Part shown: positions 18,778 to 26,870 of the stretch, piece by piece
Position numbering within the stretch: the stretch's first letter is position 1
How the letters are laid out: each line of letters opens with the position of its first letter
Source: Candidatus Kuenenia stuttgartensis
GTDB taxonomy: Bacteria > Planctomycetota > Planctomycetia > Pirellulales > UBA1268
NCBI GenBank assembly: GCA_945860405.1
Contig: CAMARC010000005.1
Span: 1 to 37,926 of the forward strand
Direction of reading: 5' to 3'
Length of the DNA: 37,926 nt
Notes under the pieces: model-generated
What the model was told of the DNA's origin: nothing
What the model saw: the letters and a program-made list of their open reading frames with translations, nothing else
The model's database searches: none
Translations under genes and position numbers: made by a program

Positions 18778-19584
18778 ATGGAGGATGTCGTGGCGAATCA
18801 ACATGCTGCACAGCTGACGGCCGAGGATATCCAGGAGCTCTGGCGGCAGTTCAAAGCCGATCAGTCCAACGAGCAGCTCCGCAACAAGCTGATCGAGATC
18901 TACCTGCCGCTCGTCCGCTACAACGGCGAGCGGATCTGGTCGCGGCTCCCCGAGGGGGTCGAACTCGACGACCTCACGTCGGCGGGCACCTTCGGGCTCA
19001 TGGACGCGATCGACGCGTTCGACATGGGCCGCGGGGTGAAGTTCGAGACCTACTGCGTGCCGCGAATCCGCGGTGCCATGCTCGACGAACTGCGGACGAT
19101 GGATTGGGTGCCACGGCTCGTGCGGAGCAAGGCCAGCAAGCTCAACGAGGCGTTGAAGACGCTCGAAGCGAAGCTCGGCCGGGCGCCGGCCGACGCCGAA
19201 GTCGCCGAGTACATGCAGCTCTCGCGCGAGGATTTCGAGAAGCTCCTCGTCGAAGCCAACGCCGCCAGCCTCGTCAGCCTCAACAAGAAGTGGTGCGAGA
19301 CCGACAGCTCGAAGGACGTCCGCGAGATCGACATCCTCGAGGACAAGAAGGGGGAAGACCCCACCCGCCGCATCCAGAAGGGCGACCTCATGCGGCTGGT
19401 GACCAAGGGCCTCAACCGCAACGAGCGGCTGATCATCATCCTCTACTACTACGAGGAACTGACGATGAAGGAGATCGGCGCCACGCTCGATCTCTCCGAA
19501 AGCCGTGTCAGCCAGATGCACAGCGCCATCGTCGAGCGGCTGCAAAACCAGCTCGAACGTCGCCGCCCCGAATTCGCGATGTGA
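18778..19584 (+). CDS. fliA: FliA/WhiG-type flagellar RNA polymerase sigma factor
   Basis: LVRYNGERIWSRLPEGVELDDLTSAGTFGLMDAIDAFDMGRGVKFETYCVPRIRGAMLDELRTMDWVPRLVR; IIILYYYEELTMKEIGATLDLSESRVSQMHSAIVERL. Start is ATG 18778, or GTG 18790 preceded by GGAGG. Confidence 0.92.
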   Translation: MEDVVANQHAAQLTAEDIQELWRQFKADQSNEQLRNKLIEIYLPLVRYNGERIWSRLPEGVELDDLTSAGTFGLMDAIDAFDMGRGVKFETYCVPRIRGAMLDELRTMDWVPRLVRSKASKLNEALKTLEAKLGRAPADAEVAEYMQLSREDFEKLLVEANAASLVSLNKKWCETDSSKDVREIDILEDKKGEDPTRRIQKGDLMRLVTKGLNRNERLIIILYYYEELTMKEIGATLDLSESRVSQMHSAIVERLQNQLERRRPEFAM

Positions 19585-19944
19585 GCCTGTCGCGGCCAGC
19601 CGTTACCCGACTCCGGAGCGAAAACCTCCGGAAGCTGGGCAGGGCGGGCAGGTCGGGAGGAGAGGGCTGATCGGAGCGACACCAAGGATTCTGTTTTTTT
19701 CCTTCAGTTCCGACGGTTGGTTGGTCGATGAAACAAGGAAGGTCCGTGGCGCCCCAAGCCGGGATGGATCCGGAAGGGACGGCGGGCAGCGACTGGTGTC
19801 GCCGTCCCGAGGAAGCGCGGCAACAATAGGAACGTTCAGGCGGATCCGTTTTCTTCCTTCCGGACAAGTGAACTCTCCGGCTCACGTCAGCGTACGTGGC
19901 GGAGGGTCGAGGGAAGCGGAAAGCCGCCTGCAAGGAGTACCATC

Positions 19945-20235
19945 ATGAACATCTTCGGTATCACGTTCACGCAGGGTGCCCGTGCCGCTGCCGCCGTCAA
20001 GTCAACCGGCGCGGTGGAGACGGCGAAGGCCGCCCAGGCGACGCAGGGAATGGGCGTCGGTCAGGTTCACGACCAGATCGACCTCTCGGTCGACGGCGTT
20101 CGTGCGGCCGAGACCGCTTCCGACATCCGCTTCGACCGGGTCGCGGCGATCCGCACCGCCATCGCGGAAGGATCGTACGAGACCCCCGAGAAGCTCGATC
20201 TCGCCCTCGAGCGTCTCCTCGACCGGATCAGCTGA
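19945..20235 (+). CDS. flgM: FlgM-like anti-sigma-28 factor
   Basis: 96 aa; C-terminal DRVAAIRTAIAEGSYETPEKLDLALERLLDRIS matches the FlgM pattern; AAGGAG SD; next gene after the FliA-type sigma factor. Confidence 0.8.
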   Translation: MNIFGITFTQGARAAAAVKSTGAVETAKAAQATQGMGVGQVHDQIDLSVDGVRAAETASDIRFDRVAAIRTAIAEGSYETPEKLDLALERLLDRIS

Positions 20236-20278
20236 ACAGGCTCCGATCGGGTTGGCCAACAGGCACGACCAACAAGAC

Positions 20279-20316
20279 AGGCAGCCAGGCCGGCGACGGT
20301 CTGGCTGCCTTCGTTT
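20279..20316 (+). terminator. Rho-independent-like terminator after flgM
   Basis: Perfect 10-bp stem AGGCAGCCAG-GCCGGCGACGGT-CTGGCTGCCT followed by TCGTTT, 43 nt after the flgM stop. Confidence 0.7.
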
Positions 20317-20342
20317 GCGGCCAACCCGGGGCTGGGGAGGGG

Positions 20343-20351
20343 TGATACAAT
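20343..20351 (+). promoter_or_regulatory. Extended -10 promoter candidate for the Fur-family gene
   Basis: TGATACAAT (TGn + TACAAT) about 36 nt upstream of ATG 20388; no good -35. Confidence 0.4.
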
Positions 20352-20387
20352 ACCCACGATCCTTTCCTGACCGAGGAACGCTTCGTC

Positions 20388-20894
20388 ATGCCCACCACCT
20401 CCGATTTCTCGCTCGGTAAGGTCGATGTGGCGCTGACGCCGCGCGAGCGGTTTGAGGAGTTTCTCCAGGCCCGGGGGAAGCGGATCACGCGGCAGCGGCG
20501 AATGATCGTCGAGCACGTTTGCGCCCGACACGAGCACTTCGACGCCGAGCAACTCCTCGCCGATCTCCGCGGCACCCCCGACGGCGCTTCCGCGAGCCGG
20601 CCGACGGTCTACCGGACACTCACCGAGCTCGTCGAAGCGGGGCTGCTGCGGAAAATGGTGCTCGGCGGCCGGGCCGTCTACGAGCACGACTACGGCTACC
20701 CGCAGCACGATCACCTCCACTGCACCGGCTGCCAGACGCTGATCGAGTTTTCGAGCGCCGACCTGGGGAAGATCCTCGACGCCGTCGCCGCCCTCCATCA
20801 ATTCCGCGCTCAGGGCCACCGCCTCATCATCAGCGGCCTGTGCATGAACTGCCGCTCGAATCGCAGCCGGTCGCGCCATCAGGACCGGATCTGA
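20388..20894 (+). CDS. Fur-family transcriptional regulator
   Basis: GKRITRQRRMIVEHVCARHEHFDAEQLLADLR; SRPTVYRTLTELVEAGLLRKM; HDHLHCTGCQTLIEF with C-terminal CMNC. Confidence 0.93.
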   Translation: MPTTSDFSLGKVDVALTPRERFEEFLQARGKRITRQRRMIVEHVCARHEHFDAEQLLADLRGTPDGASASRPTVYRTLTELVEAGLLRKMVLGGRAVYEHDYGYPQHDHLHCTGCQTLIEFSSADLGKILDAVAALHQFRAQGHRLIISGLCMNCRSNRSRSRHQDRI

Positions 20895-20906
20895 CTGGCT
20901 CGGGTC

Positions 20907-20946
20907 TGGCCTTGGCCGATGCCGGCTGGCCGTGACCGATGCCGGC
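20907..20946 (+). repeat. Two-copy 20-bp tandem duplication
   Basis: TGGCCTTGGCCGATGCCGGC / TGGCCGTGACCGATGCCGGC, 18/20 identical, just 3' of the Fur-family gene. Confidence 0.7.
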
Positions 20947-21298
20947 AGGCGGGGATTCGTGAAGGCTGGCGTTCTCGAGAGCTGCCTCACCTCCGGGCAG
21001 ACGCTGCCGGAATCCCGGGCGGCCGACCGTTTCCTCAAAGCGGATGAGCGTCTCTTTCTCCCGCTCGCGGAATGGCCTCAACCCCATCCGTCACCGGGGG
21101 TTGCGGCCGATGGCGCCAGGCCTGGAGCCGCGTTGGCAGGCCGCCGGCATGCCAGTTGCTTTCTCTCTTCCCCCGCCCGCCGCTTCCAACCGCGCGAGCC
21201 CCCGCCTGCTTTCCCACCGCAACTCGGGCGTCGCTCGGGCCAGGCCTTCTGCTGGCCTCCACGAGGATCGCTCCCGTCTTCCCTGCCACGAGGTGCTC

Positions 21299-22162
21299 AT
21301 GCTTGCCTCGCCCTCTTCCACTCTGCGCGCGTCGATCGTTAAAAGGATCGGTCGCGCGGCGCTGGCCGTCGCGTTCCTCGCGCTCGGGGGATGCTCAGCG
21401 TCATCCTCCGAAGACCGCGGGCAAGCTCCCCGGACGTTCAGCGTGCTTGCCGACTGTTTCTTCCGCAGCACGGCTGATCATCGAGAGGAGACCATCTCCG
21501 TTGACGAGGCCCACCGTCTGGCGGCCAATCCGTTCGGTATCTCCCTCCGTCGCCTCCGCGCGCTCGACGCCACAGCGGCCCATGAGCTTGCGGCCTGCCG
21601 TGGCTTCCTCCACTTCGCCGTTCTCCCGGAGCTCACCCACGCGGCCGCGGCTGAGCTAGCCGCGCACGCCGACGACCTGCGGCTCGACCGACTGGAGACG
21701 CTCTCTGCCGACACCGCCCTGGCCCTGGCGAGGCACGCGGGCACACTCCATTTGAACGGCCTGCGATCGATCGACGTCGCCACGGCCGAGGCGCTTGCCA
21801 CCCACAACGGGCTGCTCGCCCTCAACGGCCTCGAAGATCCCGAAGAAGAGGTGATCCTGGCGCTCACCCGGCACCGCGGACACCTCTGCCTCAATGGTGT
21901 GACGACGCTGTCGCCCCAGGCCGCAGCCGCCCTCGCTGCCCGCCGCGGGAAGGCGAGCCTCCACGGCCTGGCATTCCTGGCGTATCAGTCGCTCGTGAGC
22001 TTTCGCCTCGACAGCAACCGATCGGGCGTCGACCTCCCCGACTGGATCCCCACAGGGCGCAGCGGGGAGATCGGCCTGGAGCCGGCCGCCTGGAAAGGAA
22101 AGGGCAAGGCGCTGCCCCGACCGCTCGCCACTCCATCCATCCTCGCCTCCATGAACGACTGA
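21299..22162 (+). CDS. LRR-like repeat lipoprotein
   Basis: From ATG 21299: lipobox ALAVAFLALGGC, then ~23-aa repeats such as LRLDRLETLSADTALALARHAGT, LHLNGLRSIDVATAEALATHNGL, LALNGLEDPEEEVILALTRHRGH, LCLNGVTTLSPQAAAALAARRGK. Confidence 0.75.
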   Translation: MLASPSSTLRASIVKRIGRAALAVAFLALGGCSASSSEDRGQAPRTFSVLADCFFRSTADHREETISVDEAHRLAANPFGISLRRLRALDATAAHELAACRGFLHFAVLPELTHAAAAELAAHADDLRLDRLETLSADTALALARHAGTLHLNGLRSIDVATAEALATHNGLLALNGLEDPEEEVILALTRHRGHLCLNGVTTLSPQAAAALAARRGKASLHGLAFLAYQSLVSFRLDSNRSGVDLPDWIPTGRSGEIGLEPAAWKGKGKALPRPLATPSILASMND

Positions 22163-22191
22163 CAAACCGCAACCCGTGTGGGCGGGGACGT

Positions 22192-23637
22192 TCAGACGTG
22201 GAGCGCGGCGGCGGCGGCGCGGGCCGGGTTGCGACGGAGCGCCTCGCGGACCGGGCCGGCGAGAAACTCCTCCACCTGGGCTGACGCCCGTCCGGCCAGC
22301 CCCTGCGACTCCATCGCGGCTTCCAGATCGACAGCCACGAAAAGCGGGTCGGCAGCGAGACGGGCCGCGAGGTCGTTCGGCTTCCCTTCGCGGATCGCCG
22401 CCGTCGTCGCGTGGCTATGAACGCGGAAGGCTTCGTGGAGCTCCTGACGGTCGCCACCGGCCTTCGTCCCCGCCATCAGGATCCGTTCCGCGGCGAGGAA
22501 GGGGAGATAGTTCTCGAGGTTCCGGCGGATCGCCCCCGGGATAACGACGAGGCCACGGGCGATGTTGGCATAGAGCACAAGCTGGGCGTCGGTGGCGAGG
22601 AAGGCCTGCGGGAGAACGAGGCGGCGCGGCGCGGAGTCGTCGAGGGTCCGCTCGAACCACTGCGTGGCTGCGGTCTGCCCGGCCGTCGCGGCCAGGCCCA
22701 TCACGAACCGGCCGAGGCCGCACATCCGCTCGGCCCGCATTGGATTGCGCTTATAGGGCATCGCCGAGGAGCCGACCTGATCCTGCTCGAAGGGCTCCTC
22801 GAGCTCCCCCGAGGCGGCCGCGAGCCGGAGATCGTTGCCGGCCTTATGGGTCGATTCGGCGATGCCGGCGAGGCCCGCCACGATCTGCGAGTCGATCTTC
22901 CGGGTGTAGGTCTGGCCGGTGACGTCGTAGGAGGCGTGAAAGCCGAGCTTCCGCGACACCATCTCGTCGAGGGCACGGACTCGGGCATGATCGCCGTCGA
23001 AGAGCTCGAGGAAGCTCGCCTGGGTGCCGGTCGTTCCCTTCGCCCCACGGGCCCGGAGGAGTTGGCGACGGTGGACGATCTCCTCGAGATCGATGAGCAG
23101 GTCGTGGATCCACAGGCAGATGCGCTTGCCGATCGTGGTCGGCTGCGCCGGCTGGAGGTGGGTGAGCCCGAGGCAGACGATGTCTTTGGTCTCGGCCGCC
23201 TTGGCCGAGAGCGCCTCGATCACCCCGGCGAGCCGGGCAGCGATCAGATCGAGCGAATCGCGCATCAGCATCAAGTCGGTGTTGTCGGTGACAAAAGCGC
23301 TGGTCGCTCCGAGGTGGAGGATCGGCCGGGCCAGCGGCGCCGCATCGCCGTAGGTGTGGAGGTGGGCGAAGACGTCATGCCGCATCTGCTTCTCGTAGGC
23401 CGCCGCCTTGGCGAAGTCGATCGGCTCGAGGTTGGCCCGCAGTTGCGACAGTTGGGCCGGCGTGATCGAGAGCCCGAGTTCGGCCTCGGCCTCGGCCAGC
23501 GCCAGCCACACCTGACGCCAGGTACGGTAGCGGTTGCGATCACTCCACAGCCTGGCCATCTCGGCGGAGGCGTAGCGGGATGCCAACGGATTTTCCCACA
23601 CGTCCCGATGCCCGTCCTGCTGTCCATCCGCGTTCAC
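22192..23637 (-). CDS. purB: Adenylosuccinate lyase
   Basis: WENPLASRYASAEMARLWSDRNRYRTWRQVWLALAEAEAELG; signature GSSAMPYKRNPMRAE; GTG start at 23637 overlapping the holA stop (GTGA). Confidence 0.94.
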   Translation of the reverse strand: MNADGQQDGHRDVWENPLASRYASAEMARLWSDRNRYRTWRQVWLALAEAEAELGLSITPAQLSQLRANLEPIDFAKAAAYEKQMRHDVFAHLHTYGDAAPLARPILHLGATSAFVTDNTDLMLMRDSLDLIAARLAGVIEALSAKAAETKDIVCLGLTHLQPAQPTTIGKRICLWIHDLLIDLEEIVHRRQLLRARGAKGTTGTQASFLELFDGDHARVRALDEMVSRKLGFHASYDVTGQTYTRKIDSQIVAGLAGIAESTHKAGNDLRLAAASGELEEPFEQDQVGSSAMPYKRNPMRAERMCGLGRFVMGLAATAGQTAATQWFERTLDDSAPRRLVLPQAFLATDAQLVLYANIARGLVVIPGAIRRNLENYLPFLAAERILMAGTKAGGDRQELHEAFRVHSHATTAAIREGKPNDLAARLAADPLFVAVDLEAAMESQGLAGRASAQVEEFLAGPVREALRRNPARAAAAALHV

Positions 23638-24809
23638 GTCGGCGTTCTCCTGGTCCCGTTGCCTGTCCTGCTGCCTGTTCGTGGGCCCGATCCACTCGGC
23701 GCTGCCGCCGGGCTCCCCGGCCTGCCCGCCGAGGCATCGATCCCTGGCGTCTGTCGGGCCATCATGCAGATCAACCGCTCCAGAGCCAGCCTCGCTCGCA
23801 GGCCGCGGGAAGCATCCCCTTTGAGCGATCGGTCGAGGTCGGCAAGCCGCTGCGGAAGCTGACGGGCCCGACGGCCGCCGAGTTGCTGGAGCGATTCGCG
23901 GGCTTGGGCAAGCGCCTTGGGCCACGCCGCCACGCCGGCCGACTTGAGCGCCTCGTCGAAGCTGCCGGGGCGCCCCGCGCCGGGGGGGAGCCCGAGGAGC
24001 CGGGCGGCAGCAGCGAGGCGGCGGAGGCTCGTCGCCGCTTGGGCAAACAGCGCGATCGGGTTCTCGCCGTTGGCGAGGAGATCGGCGAGCGCCGAGAGCG
24101 CCTCCGGGGCGTTCCCCGCCGCCGCGGCATCGACCATTCCCCAAGCCGAACGCTCCTGCGCGCTCCCCACCATGTCGTCGATTGCCTCCGGGGGGATCGC
24201 CTTCCCCCCCTTGCCCTGCGCTCCGGCGAGCCGTTGCACAGCCTGATCGATCTGACCGAGTTCGTTGTTGAGGCGTTCGAGGAGACGCTGCGCGGTGGCG
24301 GCCTCGAGCACGCAGCCATGCCGGGCACGGGCCCAGTGCCGCACCCAGACCGCGAGATCGATTTTCGACGGCACGGCCAGGTCGATGACCGCGTGTTGGG
24401 CGGCGAGCGCCTTCGCCAACCGCGTCGTAGCAGGAAAGGTCTTGACGTCGAGGATCACAAGCCCGCGATGGCCGCGGGGGGCGGCGCCGAGGGTCTCGAG
24501 CGTCGCGCGACATTTGGTCACGAACGGATCGGCCGAGCGGACGACCGCCACTCGCGTCGCTCCGGCAAACATCGGCACCGTCGCCGCTTCATCGAAGATG
24601 TCGCGTGGATCCTCGATCGAGTCGCCGTCGAACTCCCGCCACGCCCACGACCGGTCGGCCTCGTCGGGCACCAAGTGCCCGCGGATGAGCCGGAGAAGCT
24701 CACCGGCCAGGAAGGGCTCGTCGCCCACAAGCGCGATCACCGCCGACGGCGGTGGCGACCAGTCATCGGGGGCGCGGAGGATTTCCAGGGCGGAGCGGGA
24801 TTCGGCCAC
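23634..24809 (-). CDS. holA: DNA polymerase III subunit delta
   Basis: VIALVGDEPFLAGELLRLIRGHLVPDEADRSWAWREFDGDS; VPMFAGATRVAVVRSADPFVTK; C-terminal collar region LARARESLQQLGG..., then a low-complexity RTGSRTGNGTRRTPT tail. Confidence 0.85.
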   Translation of the reverse strand: MAESRSALEILRAPDDWSPPPSAVIALVGDEPFLAGELLRLIRGHLVPDEADRSWAWREFDGDSIEDPRDIFDEAATVPMFAGATRVAVVRSADPFVTKCRATLETLGAAPRGHRGLVILDVKTFPATTRLAKALAAQHAVIDLAVPSKIDLAVWVRHWARARHGCVLEAATAQRLLERLNNELGQIDQAVQRLAGAQGKGGKAIPPEAIDDMVGSAQERSAWGMVDAAAAGNAPEALSALADLLANGENPIALFAQAATSLRRLAAAARLLGLPPGAGRPGSFDEALKSAGVAAWPKALAQARESLQQLGGRRARQLPQRLADLDRSLKGDASRGLRARLALERLICMMARQTPGIDASAGRPGSPAAAPSGSGPRTGSRTGNGTRRTPT

Positions 24810-24875
24810 GGGGGGCGCCTCGGAGGACGCCGGACCGGGGAAGACCTACGGCCCCGGAAACGGCAGCCGAGCAGT

Positions 24876-24978
24876 CTAGCTTTCCGTGGCAAAAGATACC
24901 CTTGACCTTGTCCGCCGCCCCGCCCAGGCCCGTTGCCTACTAGCTGCCCGTGGAAAAAGTCATCCATGACCTTTTTCC
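24876..24978 (+). repeat. Degenerate ~38-nt direct repeat pair upstream of holA
   Basis: CTAGCTTTCCGTGGCAAAAGATACCCTTGACCTTGTCC (24876-24913) and CTAGCTGCCCGTGGAAAAAGTCATCCATGACCTTTTTCC (24940-24978). Confidence 0.5.
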
Positions 24979-25036
24979 ACTTGGAAAACCTCCGGTTTTC
25001 TCGAGTGCTACGCACTCGCGACCGCCTCGTGCGGTC
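24950..25036. repeat. Phased hairpin array: one long hairpin plus three 17-nt hairpins at 18-nt spacing
   Basis: H1 GTGGAAAAAG-TCATCCATGAC-CTTTTTCCAC (24950-24980); H2 GAAAACC-TCC-GGTTTTC (24984-25000); H3 CGAGTGC-TAC-GCACTCG (25002-25018); H4 GACCGC-CTCGT-GCGGTC (25020-25036). All listed stems are perfect. Confidence 0.85.
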
Positions 25037-25061
25037 GGGCCGTCACTTTATCCAAAGCCTG

Positions 25062-26870
25062 CTAGGGGAGGACCTTCACCCCGCCGAGTTTGCCGACAAC
25101 CCGCGGCATTGCCACGGTGACCGGCTCCGGCGTCGTGCCGCGGCCGATGTTCCCTGCGGCGTCACTCGCCTCGACCCGGATGAAGACCCGAGCCGGTGTT
25201 CCCCGCTCGGGCTGCCAGCGGTATTCGCCCTGCGCTTCCAACCCTTCGGCGATCGTCCCCCACGGGCCGTCGGCACTTGGCGACTGGATCAGCCGGACGC
25301 TCTTGGGAACGAGGATCTGATCGCGGGCCGCCCAGCGGATGAGCACGCCCCCCGGCTCGGTGTCTTTCAGGCGCGTCGCCTCGAGAATCTCGACCTGCGG
25401 GGGCTCGTCGTCGATGCCGATCCATCCTTCCGGCATCTCGCCCGAGCGTGGCCCGCCCCCGGCGTCGGGGAGGTCGGGGACAATCTCGAGACGGAAACCG
25501 TACAGCCCGGCAGCGGGAAGAGTGACTTCGATCGGACTCTGGCCGTCGTCGTCCACGGCGCTGCGCTGCCAGGTGACACCGCCGTCGTTGGTGCTCCACA
25601 GTTCCACGCGCACCGGGATGGTGTCGGGGCGGTCGGATTGCATCTCGTAATCCCAGGTGAATCTCCGGGAGCGGACGATCTGGAGGGGGCGGCCACGGTA
25701 TTCGGTGGGGAGCGCTCGCGCCACCGTCCCCGGTGCCGCAGCCTCGATCGCCGGGGTCGCGGGGGCAAGCGGCGGAGGCGCCGTGGCCCCCACCTCCGGC
25801 CGGCCACCAGAGGGCAGGCCCGCGCGACTGGCTGTCCCGACAGGACGGGCAAGCACGCTGCGGCTGTGGCCGGCTTCAGAAGGCGGGGCGACGGCCGCGG
25901 CCGGCCCCTCGCCGGCCCAACGTCCCGACGTGTCGGCCGCCCATCCCCCCGGGGGCACGGTGGCCACGTCCGAGGATGCCCCGGCCTGAGGCTCCTGCCG
26001 ACTCTCCAGCTGCCGACTCTCCAGTTGGCTCGCCGCGGGCAGGGCAGGGGGGGGCGCTGAAACCACCGCGGAGGATGACTGCCCGGGCAACGCCGGGACA
26101 CCGATCTCCGCCGCGAGCGTGCCCTGCTCGACACCAGGGTCGGCAGCCTCCATCGTGAACTGCTTCACGGTGCGATGCCCGGCGGCATCGCTGATCGCGA
26201 TCCGCACCGTGAGGGCCTCGACCTTCTCGCCTGCCCACCAGATCTCCTCGCCGAGGAGATGCGCCGGGGACTCGCGGGAGAGGATCGCCTCGGCGGCGAT
26301 CTTTTTCCAGGTCGGCTCCGCTTTCGTCTGATACTCCACCACCATCTTCGGGAGGTCGAGCGTGTCGTCAGCGGCCGCGTAGCGACAGACGATCTCGCCG
26401 TCGTTGCCCCGCCACACCCGGGCCGTGACGCGCGGCGCGGCGGCATCGACGAGGACGCGCATGTCGGGCCCCTCGCCCCCGCGCTGTCTCCCCTTGCCAT
26501 CGATCGCCCGAAGTCGAAACCAATACTCCCCGTCGGCCACGGCCCTGTAGACGATCGACCCAGCCTCCGGCCCGGCCTCGCCGGCCTGCTCCCAGGTCGC
26601 CCCGAGATCCTTCGAAGCCTGAAGGAGGACCCGCGCCGCGGCGTGGTCGGCCTGCTGTGACGGCGCTACCTTAAAGGGGATCGCGAAGGTCGTGTTCGTC
26701 GTCCGGACCAGATCGGGAAGCCTCGGGGCCGGAGAAAGCTCCTCCCCCCAGGCGCGTCCCAACAGCCCCAGCAGACAGACCGCCATCAACCCAGGAAGCC
26801 TCCGGCAATGGATGGCTCCACGGCCGTTCCCGGCGACGAACTGGCGAAAGTGTCTGCTGGTCGATCGCAT
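25062..26870 (-). CDS. Secreted hypothetical protein with repeated beta-sandwich-like segments
   Basis: 602 aa; signal-peptide region LMAVCLLGLLGRAWGEE. Recurrent pattern such as VLLQASKDLGATWEQAGEAGPEAGSIVYRAVADGEYWFRLRAIDGKG, ELWSTNDGGVTWQRSAVDDDGQSPIEVTLPAAGLYGFRLEIV, LIQSPSADGPWGTIAEGLEAQGEYRWQPE. Confidence 0.7.
   Translation of the reverse strand: MRSTSRHFRQFVAGNGRGAIHCRRLPGLMAVCLLGLLGRAWGEELSPAPRLPDLVRTTNTTFAIPFKVAPSQQADHAAARVLLQASKDLGATWEQAGEAGPEAGSIVYRAVADGEYWFRLRAIDGKGRQRGGEGPDMRVLVDAAAPRVTARVWRGNDGEIVCRYAAADDTLDLPKMVVEYQTKAEPTWKKIAAEAILSRESPAHLLGEEIWWAGEKVEALTVRIAISDAAGHRTVKQFTMEAADPGVEQGTLAAEIGVPALPGQSSSAVVSAPPPALPAASQLESRQLESRQEPQAGASSDVATVPPGGWAADTSGRWAGEGPAAAVAPPSEAGHSRSVLARPVGTASRAGLPSGGRPEVGATAPPPLAPATPAIEAAAPGTVARALPTEYRGRPLQIVRSRRFTWDYEMQSDRPDTIPVRVELWSTNDGGVTWQRSAVDDDGQSPIEVTLPAAGLYGFRLEIVPDLPDAGGGPRSGEMPEGWIGIDDEPPQVEILEATRLKDTEPGGVLIRWAARDQILVPKSVRLIQSPSADGPWGTIAEGLEAQGEYRWQPERGTPARVFIRVEASDAAGNIGRGTTPEPVTVAMPRVVGKLGGVKVLP
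25995..26024 (-). repeat. In-frame 15-bp perfect tandem duplication (LESRQ x2)
   Basis: CTGCCGACTCTCCAG repeated twice without mismatch inside the 602-aa ORF. Confidence 0.85.

Noticed and set aside
19585-19944. Sigma-28 or sigma-54 promoter upstream of flgM
   Set aside because: No convincing TAAA-N15-GCCGATAA or TGGCAC-N5-TTGC match found by eye.
24933-26060. 375-aa + ORF whose start covers the hairpin array (MTFFHLENLRFSRVLRTRDRLVRSGRHF)
   Set aside because: Most of it is antisense to the 602-aa secreted protein. The periodic peptide is more simply explained by the 18-nt DNA phasing, though a short peptide is not excluded.
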